From NCBI GenBank assembly GCA_025201765.1, contig MU623490.1:1-64000 (forward strand): a stretch of 64,000 nucleotides of DNA, in the 5' to 3' direction. Below, piece after piece: positions 10,935 through 22,883 of this stretch. This stretch comes from Daldinia sp. FL1419 (lineage: Eukaryota; Ascomycota; Sordariomycetes; Xylariales; Hypoxylaceae). The notes under the pieces were generated by a model. That model was not told where the DNA came from and did no database searches. It worked only from the letters and a program-made list of their open reading frames with translations. The stretch's first letter is position 1, and the number at the start of each line of letters is the position of its first letter. The position numbers were made by a program, and so were the translations under genes.

Positions 10935-13166
10935 ATGTTGTCTTCTTGCTTTGGACTACGGAATAAGGGCACCGACCCGGAGCGCGAACCGTTGCTTCCT
11001 CGCTATGAGCAGGACACTCATTTGCAGCGCGAGCTGTATCGGAAGCTTCATAGCTATCAGATGCTAAGAGCTCTAACAAAAGGGTATATGCCTACAACTG
11101 AACAAGCCGTCGTTAACCTACGTACTCTGCTGGCAAGCGATGTATTAAACCCGGAGAATCCAGATCTGTCCGACAGCGGTAGGCGTTTGGTACGCCTAAC
11201 TAAGCTGTGGCTGCAGCAATTCATTGCACTTTTGCAACATAAAAACGGCAAGGATCAACTTCAAGATCTTATCTGGTTTTTGACAAAGAGTAGAATATCA
11301 ATCGACGTGGATGATCTCAGCGCAAGGGCCAAGAAAACAAAAACTAAAGCCGACATTGCTGCCGCGTACCAAAGTGTACGCACCGTTGGCTCCCTACTAC
11401 TCACGAACCCCGAATTCAGAACATTCCTTAATGATCTCAATATAGTCGGTCGCGAGGTTTTCAGGGATTCCGCCTTCGCATTAAGTAGTGCTGCGAAGCA
11501 AGTGGGCGAACAACTGGAACCGTCGCGTGAGGAGCAGCAAAGTATAGCCGAGTCAACGACTACTAGCGATGGTAATCCACCGACAGCCCAGGATTTAGAG
11601 GATGAATTCGAAGACGCGGGCAAAGTCGTTGCGAACCGTGGTGCTGAAGTCGCGAGTGCTACGGTCGAAAGCGCCAAAGATAGGCTTTCTGGTGACGAGG
11701 GCCAGACACTCTTAAAGCGATTGCAGCAAGTAGTACTTAATCTTCGCAAACGTAAAGATTATTCGGACTCGGTATCGACGCTCTCGTTGCTCATCAAGCG
11801 CTACGCCATAGTATACTCGCGAGCCGCCGAGCAGTTAGTCGATGTTGCTCAGAACGATGTCCAAGAAAATAGAGAGATGGACCGTGCTCTCACCAACCTT
11901 TGGGAATTCGTAAAGAGCTTCGGCGACGAAAGGGAATGGGAGAAATGCGAAGATCTTCTAAAGAAGGTTGTGGATCATAAGGATGGCGATCCTGAGTTTG
12001 AGGATCTACTACAAGACCTCGGTGACAGCTTGCAGAAACTCCTTATGGATCCCGACTTTTTCTCCAACGCGGATGAAAAGCTGCGGGAGCTAAGAGAAAA
12101 GAGTAAGAATGTAGGATCGAAGAGTAGCTTGCGACAGGATGTCGATGAGCTCCTACAGCAACTATCTATCACCTTCCAAAGTGTGGCAAGAGACAAGGAT
12201 ATTCATGATTTAACAACCACCACGCTCCGTATCTTTGATGTCCTCTCCCCTACAGACTCTACAACTAACGCCGAATTAATTCACGACGCATTGAATGTAT
12301 TTATCCCCCTGCTTATCTCAACCGTTCAGCACGTACCGATCCCGCGTCTCGAAATCAGCACACCGGCGATAGACCTCTTATTGGAGAATCTGATTATCGA
12401 ACCCGGTATTACGGTGAACGAAACGTCGTTCCTCCCGTATAGGCTCAAGATTGAGAATTACAATGATGTTGAAATTCGCAAAGCTCGCTTCCGAACTAGT
12501 GCTAGCACCAAGAATCTCATGTTGATTAAGATCGACGGCCTCTCGGCGCGTGCAGATGAGGTCGGTTTCTGGTTGCGCGCCCACAGTGGATTGTTCCGTC
12601 TAGCGGACCAGGGTATCGCAAGCTTCGCATTAGATGAACGCGGTATCGACATTCATCTTGAAGTTGAGATATGCCGCGAACGACTGGAGCAGATCCTCAC
12701 GCTTCGCGGTGTGCGGGTAAGAGTACACAAATTGAATTATAAGCTATGGAAGAGCAAGTTCTCCTGGCTGGGCTGGATCATCAAGCCGGTGCTCCGGCCC
12801 ATCCTCAAGGCGACAATAGAAGCCCAGCTCGCCAGCGCGATTAGCGATCTCCTTCATGCCGCGAATCGCGAGCTATTGTTTGCTCGGGAGCGGTTGCGCG
12901 CGACACGAATCGCCAATCCGAAAGACCTTTGGACTTTTATTAAGGCCGTTGCGGCTAGGTTGGTACCCGAGGAAGATCCCGATCTGTACACTAGGGTTGG
13001 TGTGGAGCAGCCCGGTCGCGGCGTCTTTAAGGGGGTTTACGCCCCGGGAAGCGTCGTTAAGATCTGGCATGAGGAGGCGTCTCGGGCCGGCGATCGTATC
13101 GAGCAGTTCGAGGCGGGAGGATGGCGGAATGATGTGTTTAATACTCACGTGCGGAATCTAACTTGA
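10935..13166 (+). CDS. HAM1-like protein (HAM1_N / HAM1_C, formerly DUF4449)
   Basis: An intronless frame of 743 residues. The N-terminus has the family pattern of a short Cys-containing head followed by EREPLLP, which also fits an acidic dileucine sorting signal (ExxxLL), then a long, mostly helical, charged N-terminal domain (about residues 30-480). The C-terminal part (about 500-740) is the more hydrophobic beta-rich domain with GIDIHLEVEICRE and FSWLGWIIKPVLRPILKATIEAQL. This architecture is found across filamentous ascomycetes; the C-terminal domain is thought to resemble lipid-binding BPI/TULIP folds. Biological role is poorly defined. Absence of introns contrasts with most neighbours. 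The start is the only plausible ATG; a short uORF lies just upstream. Confidence 0.75.
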   Translation: MLSSCFGLRNKGTDPEREPLLPRYEQDTHLQRELYRKLHSYQMLRALTKGYMPTTEQAVVNLRTLLASDVLNPENPDLSDSGRRLVRLTKLWLQQFIALLQHKNGKDQLQDLIWFLTKSRISIDVDDLSARAKKTKTKADIAAAYQSVRTVGSLLLTNPEFRTFLNDLNIVGREVFRDSAFALSSAAKQVGEQLEPSREEQQSIAESTTTSDGNPPTAQDLEDEFEDAGKVVANRGAEVASATVESAKDRLSGDEGQTLLKRLQQVVLNLRKRKDYSDSVSTLSLLIKRYAIVYSRAAEQLVDVAQNDVQENREMDRALTNLWEFVKSFGDEREWEKCEDLLKKVVDHKDGDPEFEDLLQDLGDSLQKLLMDPDFFSNADEKLRELREKSKNVGSKSSLRQDVDELLQQLSITFQSVARDKDIHDLTTTTLRIFDVLSPTDSTTNAELIHDALNVFIPLLISTVQHVPIPRLEISTPAIDLLLENLIIEPGITVNETSFLPYRLKIENYNDVEIRKARFRTSASTKNLMLIKIDGLSARADEVGFWLRAHSGLFRLADQGIASFALDERGIDIHLEVEICRERLEQILTLRGVRVRVHKLNYKLWKSKFSWLGWIIKPVLRPILKATIEAQLASAISDLLHAANRELLFARERLRATRIANPKDLWTFIKAVAARLVPEEDPDLYTRVGVEQPGRGVFKGVYAPGSVVKIWHEEASRAGDRIEQFEAGGWRNDVFNTHVRNLT

Positions 13167-13652
13167 ATTGGATTATTTCAGACAGGGCAGTTGTATCACT
13201 TGTGTTAATAGGATAGCGATTTCAGGCGTTTTGAGATCCCCCTTCGCACCTTTCTATTACATTAAACGTTTAGATGTGGTCAATATACGAGCGGGGCAAG
13301 ATAGGAGAAGTAATGTAATATTATGGGCTTAAGATTGTATGGCCGCGCGGCTTTCTACACCAAGTAAGCCATTTTAACAAATTGCTATTTAACGAAAATC
13401 TTCAATTATCACTAATTCTCGTTGCTGGCCTCGAAACTTTCAACTGGTGTCCTACCAAACCGAGATACTACGCTACCCTGACCACACACACACACACACA
13501 CACACAAAATCACGCACGGACGTCCGACGATAGGCCTCCATGGGCCTCACTCAATATACGTGGACGTAAATAACAAAATACTTCAGCTTCACATGCACTA
13601 ATCGAATTTATATCTTATCTGTGAACACATGCGTATCCAACAGCTACCCCAT
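13167..13652. other. Intergenic between convergent genes
   Basis: 3' regions of the HAM1-like (+) and GMC (-) genes. Contains the CA microsatellite at 13483-13506. No gene seen. Confidence 0.5.
13483..13506. repeat. (CA)12 microsatellite
   Basis: Twelve perfect CA units in the intergenic region 3' of the HAM1-like gene. Confidence 0.95.
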
Positions 13653-16103
13653 TCACGCGTCGGCCTTGATTAGATCGACCGCCTGTAAAGTGTTAACCTA
13701 GTAGATATCTTCGTGCGTAGTGAATCCGACTTACCTTCTCGGCAATCGCGTAGACGCTTTGGCAAGTATTCGCACCAGGAAGCGTAGGCATTATGCTAGC
13801 ATCCACGACCCTCAGCTTCTTAACACCGTACACCTTCAAACTCTCATCGACGACACCGCCCAGCTCCCTAGGCATCATGGCGCAAGTTCCCGAGGGGTGG
13901 AACTCGGACGGGCTCAAGTTCTCCGCCAAAAAGCCGGCCAGATCCTCGGGCTCGTTGACGTAATCGGGCGGCTGGACTTGGCGCGGGGAAAGCTCCTTGA
14001 GACGCGTCTCGAAGAAGTAGCGCTTGGTGAAGCGCAGCATCTCGATCATGATGTCTAGATCGATGGGGTTGGTGAGAGCGCGGTAATCGACGACGGGCTC
14101 CGTGTCGAAAGGGTCCGTGGTGTTGATGTTGACGGTGCCGCGGCTTAGCGGGTGGAGGTCGACCAGGGTACCGGAGGAGCCGGCGCCGGTTAGGACGTGG
14201 TTGCTGTTGGGTACATGGGTGGTAAGTCACATTGTCACCTGTCAAACCTCCTAAAATAATATGAGGATCGTAGGGGGGGGGGTAGATGCTTACTAGAAAG
14301 CCGTGTTTGAGGATCGGATCGATGCCGCCATCTTCTTCATTTGCGCGCTATATCCTATATTTCGACGTTAGGCGACCATACTGCTTCACGGTGTTCCGAA
14401 GATGGATAGGCTAATGAGCATACCCGCGATGACAGTTGGGTCGGTATCCGGGGGCAATTGGGCGGCGTGGTCCTGGTTCTCCAACTTGGATGCGATGCTC
14501 TCGAATCTCTCAGGGGAGATAACTGGCATGCCTAGCCATGCTGCGGCATTACCGATACCCATCGAGTACGGTCCTAGAACACGTCCGAATCAGCTCAAGA
14601 TCTCGGCTGCCTAACTTGTAACGCGTTACTTGCCCGTCTTGTTAGCCCTCCATAGTTCTTGGGCCCAATCCGTGAAATTCGAGTTTCCTCCGAACATGTC
14701 CAATGGGCTTGGGTGAACGGTAAAGTTCCGGACTGTAGAGCCCTCGATTAGCTCTTTTCTATATGCGCAGCCTCGTCGGGGCTACACTTACGAATAATGC
14801 TCATGAGCAGCATGGGGTGATCCTGGAAGTTTTGGCCAACCCCAGGTAGGTCAACAGTTATGTTCAAGCCGGCTGACTCCAAAAGCTTCTTTGGGCCGAT
14901 TCCGCTGCGCTGCAGCAACTGGGGTGAGTGAATTGCGCCCGCAGAAAGGATAACCTCACGGTTGGCCTTGACCGTGGTGAAGGTGGTAGCATTGCCGTTC
15001 TTTTGCCGGAAAACAACTCCCGTGGCAGTGTCTTCCTCGAGTAGGACCTTTGTAACATGCGACTGGGTAACGACATCATAGTTGGTCCGATTGATTCCAT
15101 CATAATGCCCTGTTCGAGCATATGACCTTTGAACCTTTCTGGAATCCATGAAAGTCGGGAACCAATAGACACCTGCCCTACCTGCGCCACTATCAGGCGG
15201 GAATTCAACGCCAGGTATGTCCTGGAAAGCCTCCATTTGCGTAGCTGGTCTTAATATTAGTATGCAATTCCAAGCCGGGCAGTAAAAGCTGCTTACTCAA
15301 ACCAGGCCACTGGAAAGATGGCCATCCTACATATACGTTGGAGCCATTGCCCCAGTACGAAGGGTCAAATGTGAGGTTTACCGATTTTGCCACGGCTGGG
15401 TCGGGGGGTATAAAAGTAAGGGCCTCGATGGATTCGTTAGCGATAAAACGATCATAAGAGACGCAATAAATCTTACCTTCTTTAGGTAAGGCAGCAAACC
15501 GTCCCAAGACCACGTCGAGCTGTTGCTGAAGAAACTACCCCATCGATCGTAATCTTCCGATGTTCCTCGAACAGTCATCATCGCATTAATAGCAGAGCTA
15601 CCACCAACTAGGTTGCCGGCCACGACCGCGGTACTCCGATTCTGTAGATTAACCTGGGGGACCGAGTTGATCTGGTACGACCAGGTCGGTCCCATGGCAG
15701 CGGTACCAGAGAAAACCTGGTTGATCCTAGGGGAGTCAACTTAACGATCAAAGGTCAGTGCGCCACCCAAGATCGACTTTGCTTTTCCCATATAACTCAC
15801 CAACCTTGCCATTTTCAACAACTAGAACAGTAGCTGATATTGGTATACCGATTAGCAGATATTTCGAGATATTGGGTCTTATTACGGCTTACCTTTTCCG
15901 TCTGCCGTTAAACGGTCTGCTAACGTCAATCCGGCCGTACCTGCTCCAACAATTACATAGTCATATGACGGCTTTGCCTGTGTTGAGCCGTTCAAGAATC
16001 TTAACTGGGGCTCTGACAGACGGCGTGCTTGGGCAAACGGCTCGGCCATCGCGAGTAGCAGGGCGGCTAGAAGCCCAACCCTGGAGACTGAAGCTAAAGA
16101 CAT
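13653..16103 (-). CDS. Secreted GMC-family FAD oxidoreductase
   Basis: Ten exons on the minus strand: 16103-15893, 15833-15801, 15739-15477, 15423-15297, 15244-14792, 14732-14634, 14573-14424, 14354-14294, 14203-13735, 13682-13653; 631 residues with all phases consistent. A signal peptide (residues 1-26, ending AQA) precedes the FAD-binding GAGTAG (53-58), the LVGGSSAINAMMTVRG GMC signature, a DLPGVGQNFQDHP segment and the C-terminal catalytic pair His568 (HPSGTC) and Asn611 (GANTC). Several NxS/T sites suggest glycosylation. The family oxidises alcohols or sugars (aryl-alcohol and glucose oxidases, and biosynthetic members such as versicolorin B synthase), so the substrate cannot be told. 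Exon 2 is only 33 nt, and the intron 14574-14633 must use a GC donor (gcaagt) to keep frame. The true ATG is at 16103; the frame upstream lacks one. No tailoring genes flank it. Confidence 0.88.
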
Positions 16104-18960
16104 GATGAAATCCAAGGTCTGCTAGCAGGATACGGGACTTGGACCCAACCCATGATGGCGGCGGCGGGCATCGTTTAAGTAATATAAGTTTTCGCAGACC
16201 GCCTTAGACCAGTTCCTCGACAAATGGCTCAATTACATGAGGTTACATGCCGAATATGAAAAGGCAATATGCAATAACGTACGAATAGACGATATCATCG
16301 AATACGTGCAAGTTGAAGGTAAACTCCTCGGGCCGGAGCCGTGGAATGGAGCAAGGGGGGGTTTTCCAGCCCTAGATCACGGCTCCATTTATTCCAACTC
16401 CTCTGCAGGTGCAGGCGACCTATGAAGCGGGATTTCTATATATTAGATTCAGTCGAGCCAGTACCTACCTGAGCCTCAATACATCGGCAGATCTCACAAA
16501 ACTGGCGGATGTCCCCTGCAGAAAAACGTGGCATACCTAGATATATGTCCCAAGAACGAGTTCGGATTGCGGGGACGTTAATTGAATGCCAATGTAGTTT
16601 TTTCGCTTAAATAGAAAAAGATGTGTCAATCTTCCGGGAACACTTTTGCTGACTGGAATTAGCCGCCAATATAAGGGGACGCGCCATCAACGGGATACAC
16701 GACGCAAGCACCTTTTCATCTCTGAATTCCTTCTAATAATACATCACGCAGTAGTACAGGCACCATACTTACAGTGGATATCTCTCAATATCTTCACGAA
16801 TCAGAGTAGTGTATGGTTTATTGCCGGATTAGTAGCCTTGGGGGTCCTTATATTGTGGTACTGCGGACCTTTTACGCGGGTAAGAAACATGCTCATACGT
16901 ATGGCTAGAAGTCATGGTCTGGCGTTGCCCCGTAGAATATGAAAGCTCCTGCTTTGGCAGTTCCGTTAGTCCCTTGTTAATTTCCATTGATGTGAATACC
17001 TCCCGCGTTCAGCCGGATCTGCTTCCGGAAGAATCCCCCGTCTCATCAGCCCAAGGTCGAATATTGCATGATCCCATACCACGTTTAACATCTTGGATAG
17101 TATCACCACTTGGCCGGACTCTGCTGTTAGAGGGACCGAACCTTGCTAGTCTTATTAGTCATTATATTAGGTACTGTCACATATTTATATCTGCCCAGTA
17201 CCTGTGATTTCTGTTGTAAGAGTGGGACGACGACGTATCCTAACGCCTTTAAGATATTGTAGGTATAGATCCACGCACATTGATTGTCTTTCAACCACGA
17301 ACAGTTACCTCAAATGCTTCGGGCACCTTTGTAGTTTTTTTTGGTTATGTCTACTATCGTCATTCAGCAAGAGCTCCAATACCTTTTTGTCTAGGATAAA
17401 TTAATCTGTAAAGCACCCGGGACAGCTCAAGGAGTTCCCGCAGCCAAAGGATATCCTACACATCCTACATATCCTACATACCCTTACATACGTGAACAAT
17501 AAATTACATTAGTAAGTCGTAGTGCTTTATTTTACTGCTAGGCACGCGGCATTACCTAGCACGACCTTGGACGTAAAGAAAAGTCCACCCAAATGAAAAT
17601 TATCATCGTTGTGATTTCCAGAGGCAGAATGTAATTTCTAATAGGTAGGTATATTTGGACATTTCACTAACTACCAGAAACCAGAACCTTACTCCTCTCC
17701 AGCGTAAGATCACCTCTAACGAAATTGTAGGTAATTAGGTAGGTACTCCAGCTACTCTATTCTAATTGACCATCCGCCGTGAGCGTACCTTATTCAAGCT
17801 CCATATTAGCGTGATATCAACTATCTCACAGGTATGATGCAAATATTCCAGTGTTTTCCACGTAAGGCACGCAAGCTTCTATGATGGGCTGGGCTTATGG
17901 TTGCAATCCGGGACTTGGATCAGGATCACAACACTAAAATATCCCCGGTCTCCGTCTGATCTAGGTAATTATCAAGGCAATTATCAAGGCCATAATTCAT
18001 GAACCCGTATCAGTACCATGGTGATTCCCATCGTACATTGATCCTAGTTAGCTACAGGTACAAAATAAAATAAAATCACCCAGAGACCTTTATTGTGATT
18101 TGACCTAGACCATTGAAATCAGTACCCAACTTGGGCCACCCAGCTACACCAACGAAAAGAAAGAAGAAAAGACTAGACGGGTCAGGCATGCGTGCTAAGA
18201 AAGGATATGAATATTTGATTTAAGGAAAGGCCTCTTTTGGATTAGTACCTATTTAATCATCTTACCCAATTAGGACGTTCAAGTCACGATCACACCAGGT
18301 AGCTACCTAGGTAGCTAGGCAACGATTTGGATCAGGACGTATGATCACGCATACGACCCAAAATTCGAGTCGACAGGTTTTGATAAGACCTGGAAGGCTG
18401 GTATTTGCTTGGATGGTAGGTCTAAGGTAGCAACCGCATATATGCTACAAGATATTTCGGTTCAACCAAACCTAAGTCTACCCCTAAAACGCCTCAACCG
18501 AACTTCGACACGTGATTGCCCCTTTAGAATATGTGACTGGGAGATACTAATGTAGCAAACGATCCTGTAGTGTACCTAGAGCGTACCTGTGGCGTACTTG
18601 GATATATGAGTATAACGAGTAGCAGATGGATGTACGCATAATGTAATTGGATCAGGTATCGTTCCCGGGTAGGAAGCTGCACGCCCCTTTACCCCCTAAA
18701 GTGATACACGCAGCACTTCTGTTCCTTCCTGACGGTTATACCCAGGGCACATTTTAGGTCCGTAATTACTGCACCTACCTCGAATAATTATCTAAAAATT
18801 CACTTGACCTTGATGGGAGTGGAGTCACATTAGCACTAAGTATGAGCAAACCTTCTCCATAAGATATCTACGGCCCTACACTTTGCGGTAGATATACAAC
18901 ATGGTTGCCGTAGACTAATTATTTAAGATCACACAGCCCCCCCTTTTCCTATTTATTTCC
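16104..18960. other. Gene-poor intergenic region
   Basis: About 2.9 kb with no conserved gene. A 98-codon frame (16646-16942) contains one hydrophobic segment (see findings). Many taggtaggta / tacctaggta motifs occur (for example 17646, 17740, 18296-18322). Otherwise nothing recognised. Confidence 0.5.
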
Positions 18961-19649
18961 CAGTTCGTCATCACTCACATCTCTTCTTCTTCTTCTTCTT
19001 CTTCTTCTTCCTTCTTCCATCAGTCACCTACTCAGCTGATTTAATTCTCTGCCACCTTTCACTCTACTTGGTCTCTTACCACTTTCATCTTCAGCACCCA
19101 CATCCACCCATCTTTCGATTTACGACTCTCTCGATTCGAAATTTCTCCATAGACAATTGGAGTTATTAGGTAAGTGCCCATATTATTTCTCCTTCTCGCA
19201 AGATATCTGCTGGTAATCGTCTTCTTCGTCGAGCGATGTTGGCTCAGCACGAAGGAAATAATTCTTGTGGTCCGCGGATCATCGAAACACAGCAGCTCAG
19301 CTTTAGCATCTGACATCTTGTTGCATAGTTGGAACAACCTCTTGATTGACGCTTGAGTTTCTAAGCACACGGGTCCTTGAGCCTTGCCGCTGCAAATTCG
19401 ACTCGAGTATTGGTCAGAGCTCCAATCTGGTGGTAAGTATTCTTCCCTAAACTCATAATCACACTGTCTGCTCGCACATCCCATACCTTATCACCTTTCT
19501 TCAATCCCCACCCAATATTTATCAACTGACACTCTCTCTCTTGTCTTCAGCAACGACTTTTGAACTTTGGCCTTTATCCATCATTCCATCCTTCCGTCAT
19601 ATTCCCGACTATTGACTGCAAGCATTTGCGTTTTCATCTTGGTAAGTTT

Positions 19650-19680
<31 letters not shown>

Positions 19681-20430
19681 AACTTCTTAAACTCCATCCC
19701 AACTCCAATCTAGTTGTCGCCTTGGTGTTATCGACATCGTCGAGCACTAGATGCATCATCCTCGGTTCCAGTTCAAATCGACTTGATATTTTGGGACACT
19801 CTCAAAACATAGTATTCCCTCTTCACAAACACACGCTGATCCTAGCAGACACACAGACAATTTCTTCGTCTCCTATCCATTTTGTTGACTGCCTCTTGAA
19901 AAGTCTCGCTAGCAGTAAGTTCATCCTTCCCATATTGTGTCATCAATATCATCGTCATTACCCATTCTTCTGTCGTCCCGTCCATCATCGCATATCTTGA
20001 TCGAATATTCTTGGTGCTATCGGAACCTTTCCGTTTCAATGGATTATTGTATTCACTGAGTCTGCGTTGTCTTATCATGAGTCACCAAACGTTTGTACTT
20101 TTTCCGCTCGCAGGCATACAAGCCTACGTGGTGTTCCACATATGCGCGCCGTCCCTTTTTGCTACTTCAGTGCGCTTGCTACTTGAGCATTTCGTGTTTT
20201 CGCGGTTATTTCTTCATCTTTTATCCTCGCGCCCTAAGTAGCGTCATGACCACCTGTGCCCCTTTCGCACCTTGTGGTTGCATAATTGCAAACCACCAAG
20301 ACGCGATGTGTGTTCCTCTCTAATGTGTTCCTCTTAATCGCCGTAGCGGGCTCAGCTTTTGTCTCGACTAACGCTCCATTGGAATAGGTTAAAGCAGGAA
20401 CATATCGTATCTCTGCAACAGCTACATCTG
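18961..20430 (+). promoter_or_regulatory. Long intron-rich 5' leader of the RRM gene
   Basis: Pyrimidine-rich DNA with (CTT)n tracts at 18981-19017 and 19649-19679 precedes the RRM coding start. Consensus GTAAGT donors stand at 19170, 19433, 19642 and 19915. Matching acceptors with branch sites are seen at 19550 (actgac...ttcag), 19713 (aatctag) and 20387 (gactaacgctcc...aatag), the last 43 nt before the coding ATG. The layout suggests a leader with several 5'-UTR introns or alternative first exons. Exact exons cannot be fixed without RNA data. Confidence 0.5.
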
Positions 20431-22883
20431 ATGAACCCCATCAGGATGTCGACTCTTCATAAGAAGCAATCTGCCAATCTCCCCGAGATGGCGTCTCGAG
20501 CCGTTCCCGCTTCGCCCACCTCCAAGTCTGACCAAGGTCATGGTAAGTGAGATTTCTGTTTTGGTGGCTTGCTGAATTATACCCGTGCCTTATAGTAGAT
20601 ATGTATACTGATGCTTTATTATAGGAGGAGGTGCACGCCTTGACGCAGATCTTGGCAACCTTACCCTTGAAGACTCTCCTGAGGCTTCCACGTGAGTCTT
20701 CCTTAGAGAGAGGAGATAAATCATTAGTTTATTGTTACTAACCCCAGCTTGGTAGTCTGCAGAAGAGTCCTGCCCTTAGCGGCACTGTATCTCCCGCTGA
20801 GAAGTCGTCTAACTTCGATGAGCAGTAGGTCTTTTTCTTGGTTTGTGGACGTTGAATTCTTCTGGCTAACTTATCCCGTTAAAGGAATGATACACCATTC
20901 CAAGTTGGCAAAGACTCAGACGATGGAGATGTATTCGAGTCTCCCGTTCGACCTGCCACCCAGCGCGCGGCTCAGGCCCCCCCAAACACGCTCGGTTCAA
21001 CTATGCAGGGTGTCGTTCCCACCATGCAGCCGGTTCCTATGCTACGTACCCGCGGCTCTGATTTGGGCAATAGAGCTCAGCTTGGCGCTGGCGTAGATGC
21101 TCAGGCTTTTTATCCCGCAACAGCCTGTGTTTTCGTTGCTAAGTAAGTGACCACAGAATATGCTCCTAGCTGTCGAAGTATCATCTAACTTCTTGAATAG
21201 CCTTCCTGATTTCGTTCGGGACTCTCGTCTTGAGGTTGAATTGACCCGAGCTTTCAGCAAGTTCGGTATCGTTTTCGTGAAGATCCGCCGTGATCAGCGA
21301 AACATGCCATTTGCATTTTGCCAGTATACCGTAAGTAACTTTGTTGGAATGTGTTTTCTGACATAGCTAATTCAAAGATTAGAAGGATGAGGATGCCCAC
21401 AATGCGGTATCTCACGGTCGTGGTATCCTAATCGAAGGCCGTCCTTGCCGCACCGAGATGGTGAAAGCAAACCGTAAGCAAAGCAACTACCGTTAAGAAA
21501 AGACGACCATCAGGGCTAACTCGCTTGTAGGTAGCTTTGTAATCTTCAACATTCTTGGAGATGACGTCACTCTCGACGAGGCTCAGGTTCATCTGAGAGG
21601 CTTTGGGCCCTTGAGCAAGTGCGAGGCACTTCACCCCCAGATTCAAGAAGCTATGCGGATCAAGGGTGGTGTGTTGGTTGAGTTCACCAACTTTGATCCC
21701 TCTCGGGATGTTATTGCTGTATGTCTCTAAACCACCCATTCAAGCCCGGATGATATATCCAGTCCGCTAACATTTACCTAGGCGTACCGACACCATCATC
21801 TTTACCGAGTTGTCGCTTATGATCTGAAGAGATCCGTGCAAACCCCCAAGATCGACCCTGATGAAGCATGGCTCCAACGATATGAAATCGATCGTCGCTC
21901 TATCTACGTTGGAGGACTTCCCGTAGATGACTTTGATGTTGAAGAGCTCTTGACCCAAATGGCCGGTGAGGTGGGCGAAGTTCGAAAGGTGCAAGTCATT
22001 CAGAAGGATGCTCGAACTGGTTCGTATCCCTCCATTACTAGGTCCAGGCTGGTGCTAACAGTACTGTCTTTCTTAGGTCGTCAGGCTCCAATCGCTTTCA
22101 GCTTCATTGAGTACGCCCGTCCTGACATGGCAGACCTAGCAGTCAAGCATTTGGTAAGTTCTTTATTAGGTCACGAACTCTTCTATATATTAATTCAACT
22201 TAACTAATTTTATCTCTTAGAACGGCAGGGTTCTGCGTGGATGTGTGCTTCGTGTTGAACGCAAAGCTAGTCGAGAGCCCCAGGGTGCTGCCCGCCAGCT
22301 CCAATCTAGAGCCACGCTCTCTAGTAGCACCGGCAGTCCTCTCCGCGGGGAGCGTCTCGGGAAGAGACCATCCATGGCCAGTCTGACTTCCAACCCGGTT
22401 ACTCCATCGCACAATACCGTAGCACAGACTACTGCATCTTCTTCTCAGGTGCCGCAGAGTCCTTATGGCACGATGCCTTACGCAGACCAGAACTGCACAA
22501 CTCCGTCATCTTATGGAGCAGGTTCGTATCAGTCTAACCCTTCGGTCGCCAATGAAAATTTCCCTGCCACACCCCAGGCAACTCCTGGATTGATGACCCC
22601 AATGGCGGGATACTACCAGTCGACACCCTACTCTTGGATGACCCCCTATCTCCAAGACCCTCAGTTCGCTGCCATGTATTACGGTGGCGGGTTCTCCCCC
22701 TCTCCTATGGGAACTGCCCAGAGTACCTCTGGCCCCTCTGGTGCGTCTGGTGTCTCGGGCGCTTCTGGCCTTTCTGGCTCTTATGACAACGACGGCGGAG
22801 ATGAGGATGCTTCTACTCCCACGAAGCATAGTTCCGGAACTATGCAACGACTCAGTGGCAGCCGAGCACGGACCGAGCCCTGA
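20431..22883 (+). CDS. Three-RRM RNA-binding protein
   Basis: Ten exons (20431-20542, 20625-20691, 20756-20824, 20885-21142, 21201-21330, 21383-21473, 21531-21718, 21782-22019, 22077-22153, 22221-22883) encode 630 residues. RRM1 starts near residue 163 with RNP2-like CVFVANLP and RNP1-like MPFAFCQY; a second, degenerate RRM follows (FVIFNILGDDV...GVLVEFTN), and the third has SIYVGGLP and IAFSFIEYA. The C-terminal 220 residues are low complexity (Ser, Pro, Gly, Tyr) with GASGVSGASGLSG repeats, as in granule-forming RNA-binding proteins. The order of RRMs recalls yeast Rie1 and related fungal proteins, but I cannot name the orthologue. The 35 residues before RRM1's linker are Ser/Pro-rich. A long intron-rich leader suggests post-transcriptional or alternative promoter control. 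The ATG at 20431 is the first in frame; 20446 is an alternative. Confidence 0.85.

Noticed and set aside
13653..16103. Reading the GMC gene as a pseudogene because its frames are broken
   Set aside because: All breaks coincide with acceptable introns, phases close over ten exons, and the catalytic His and Asn remain.
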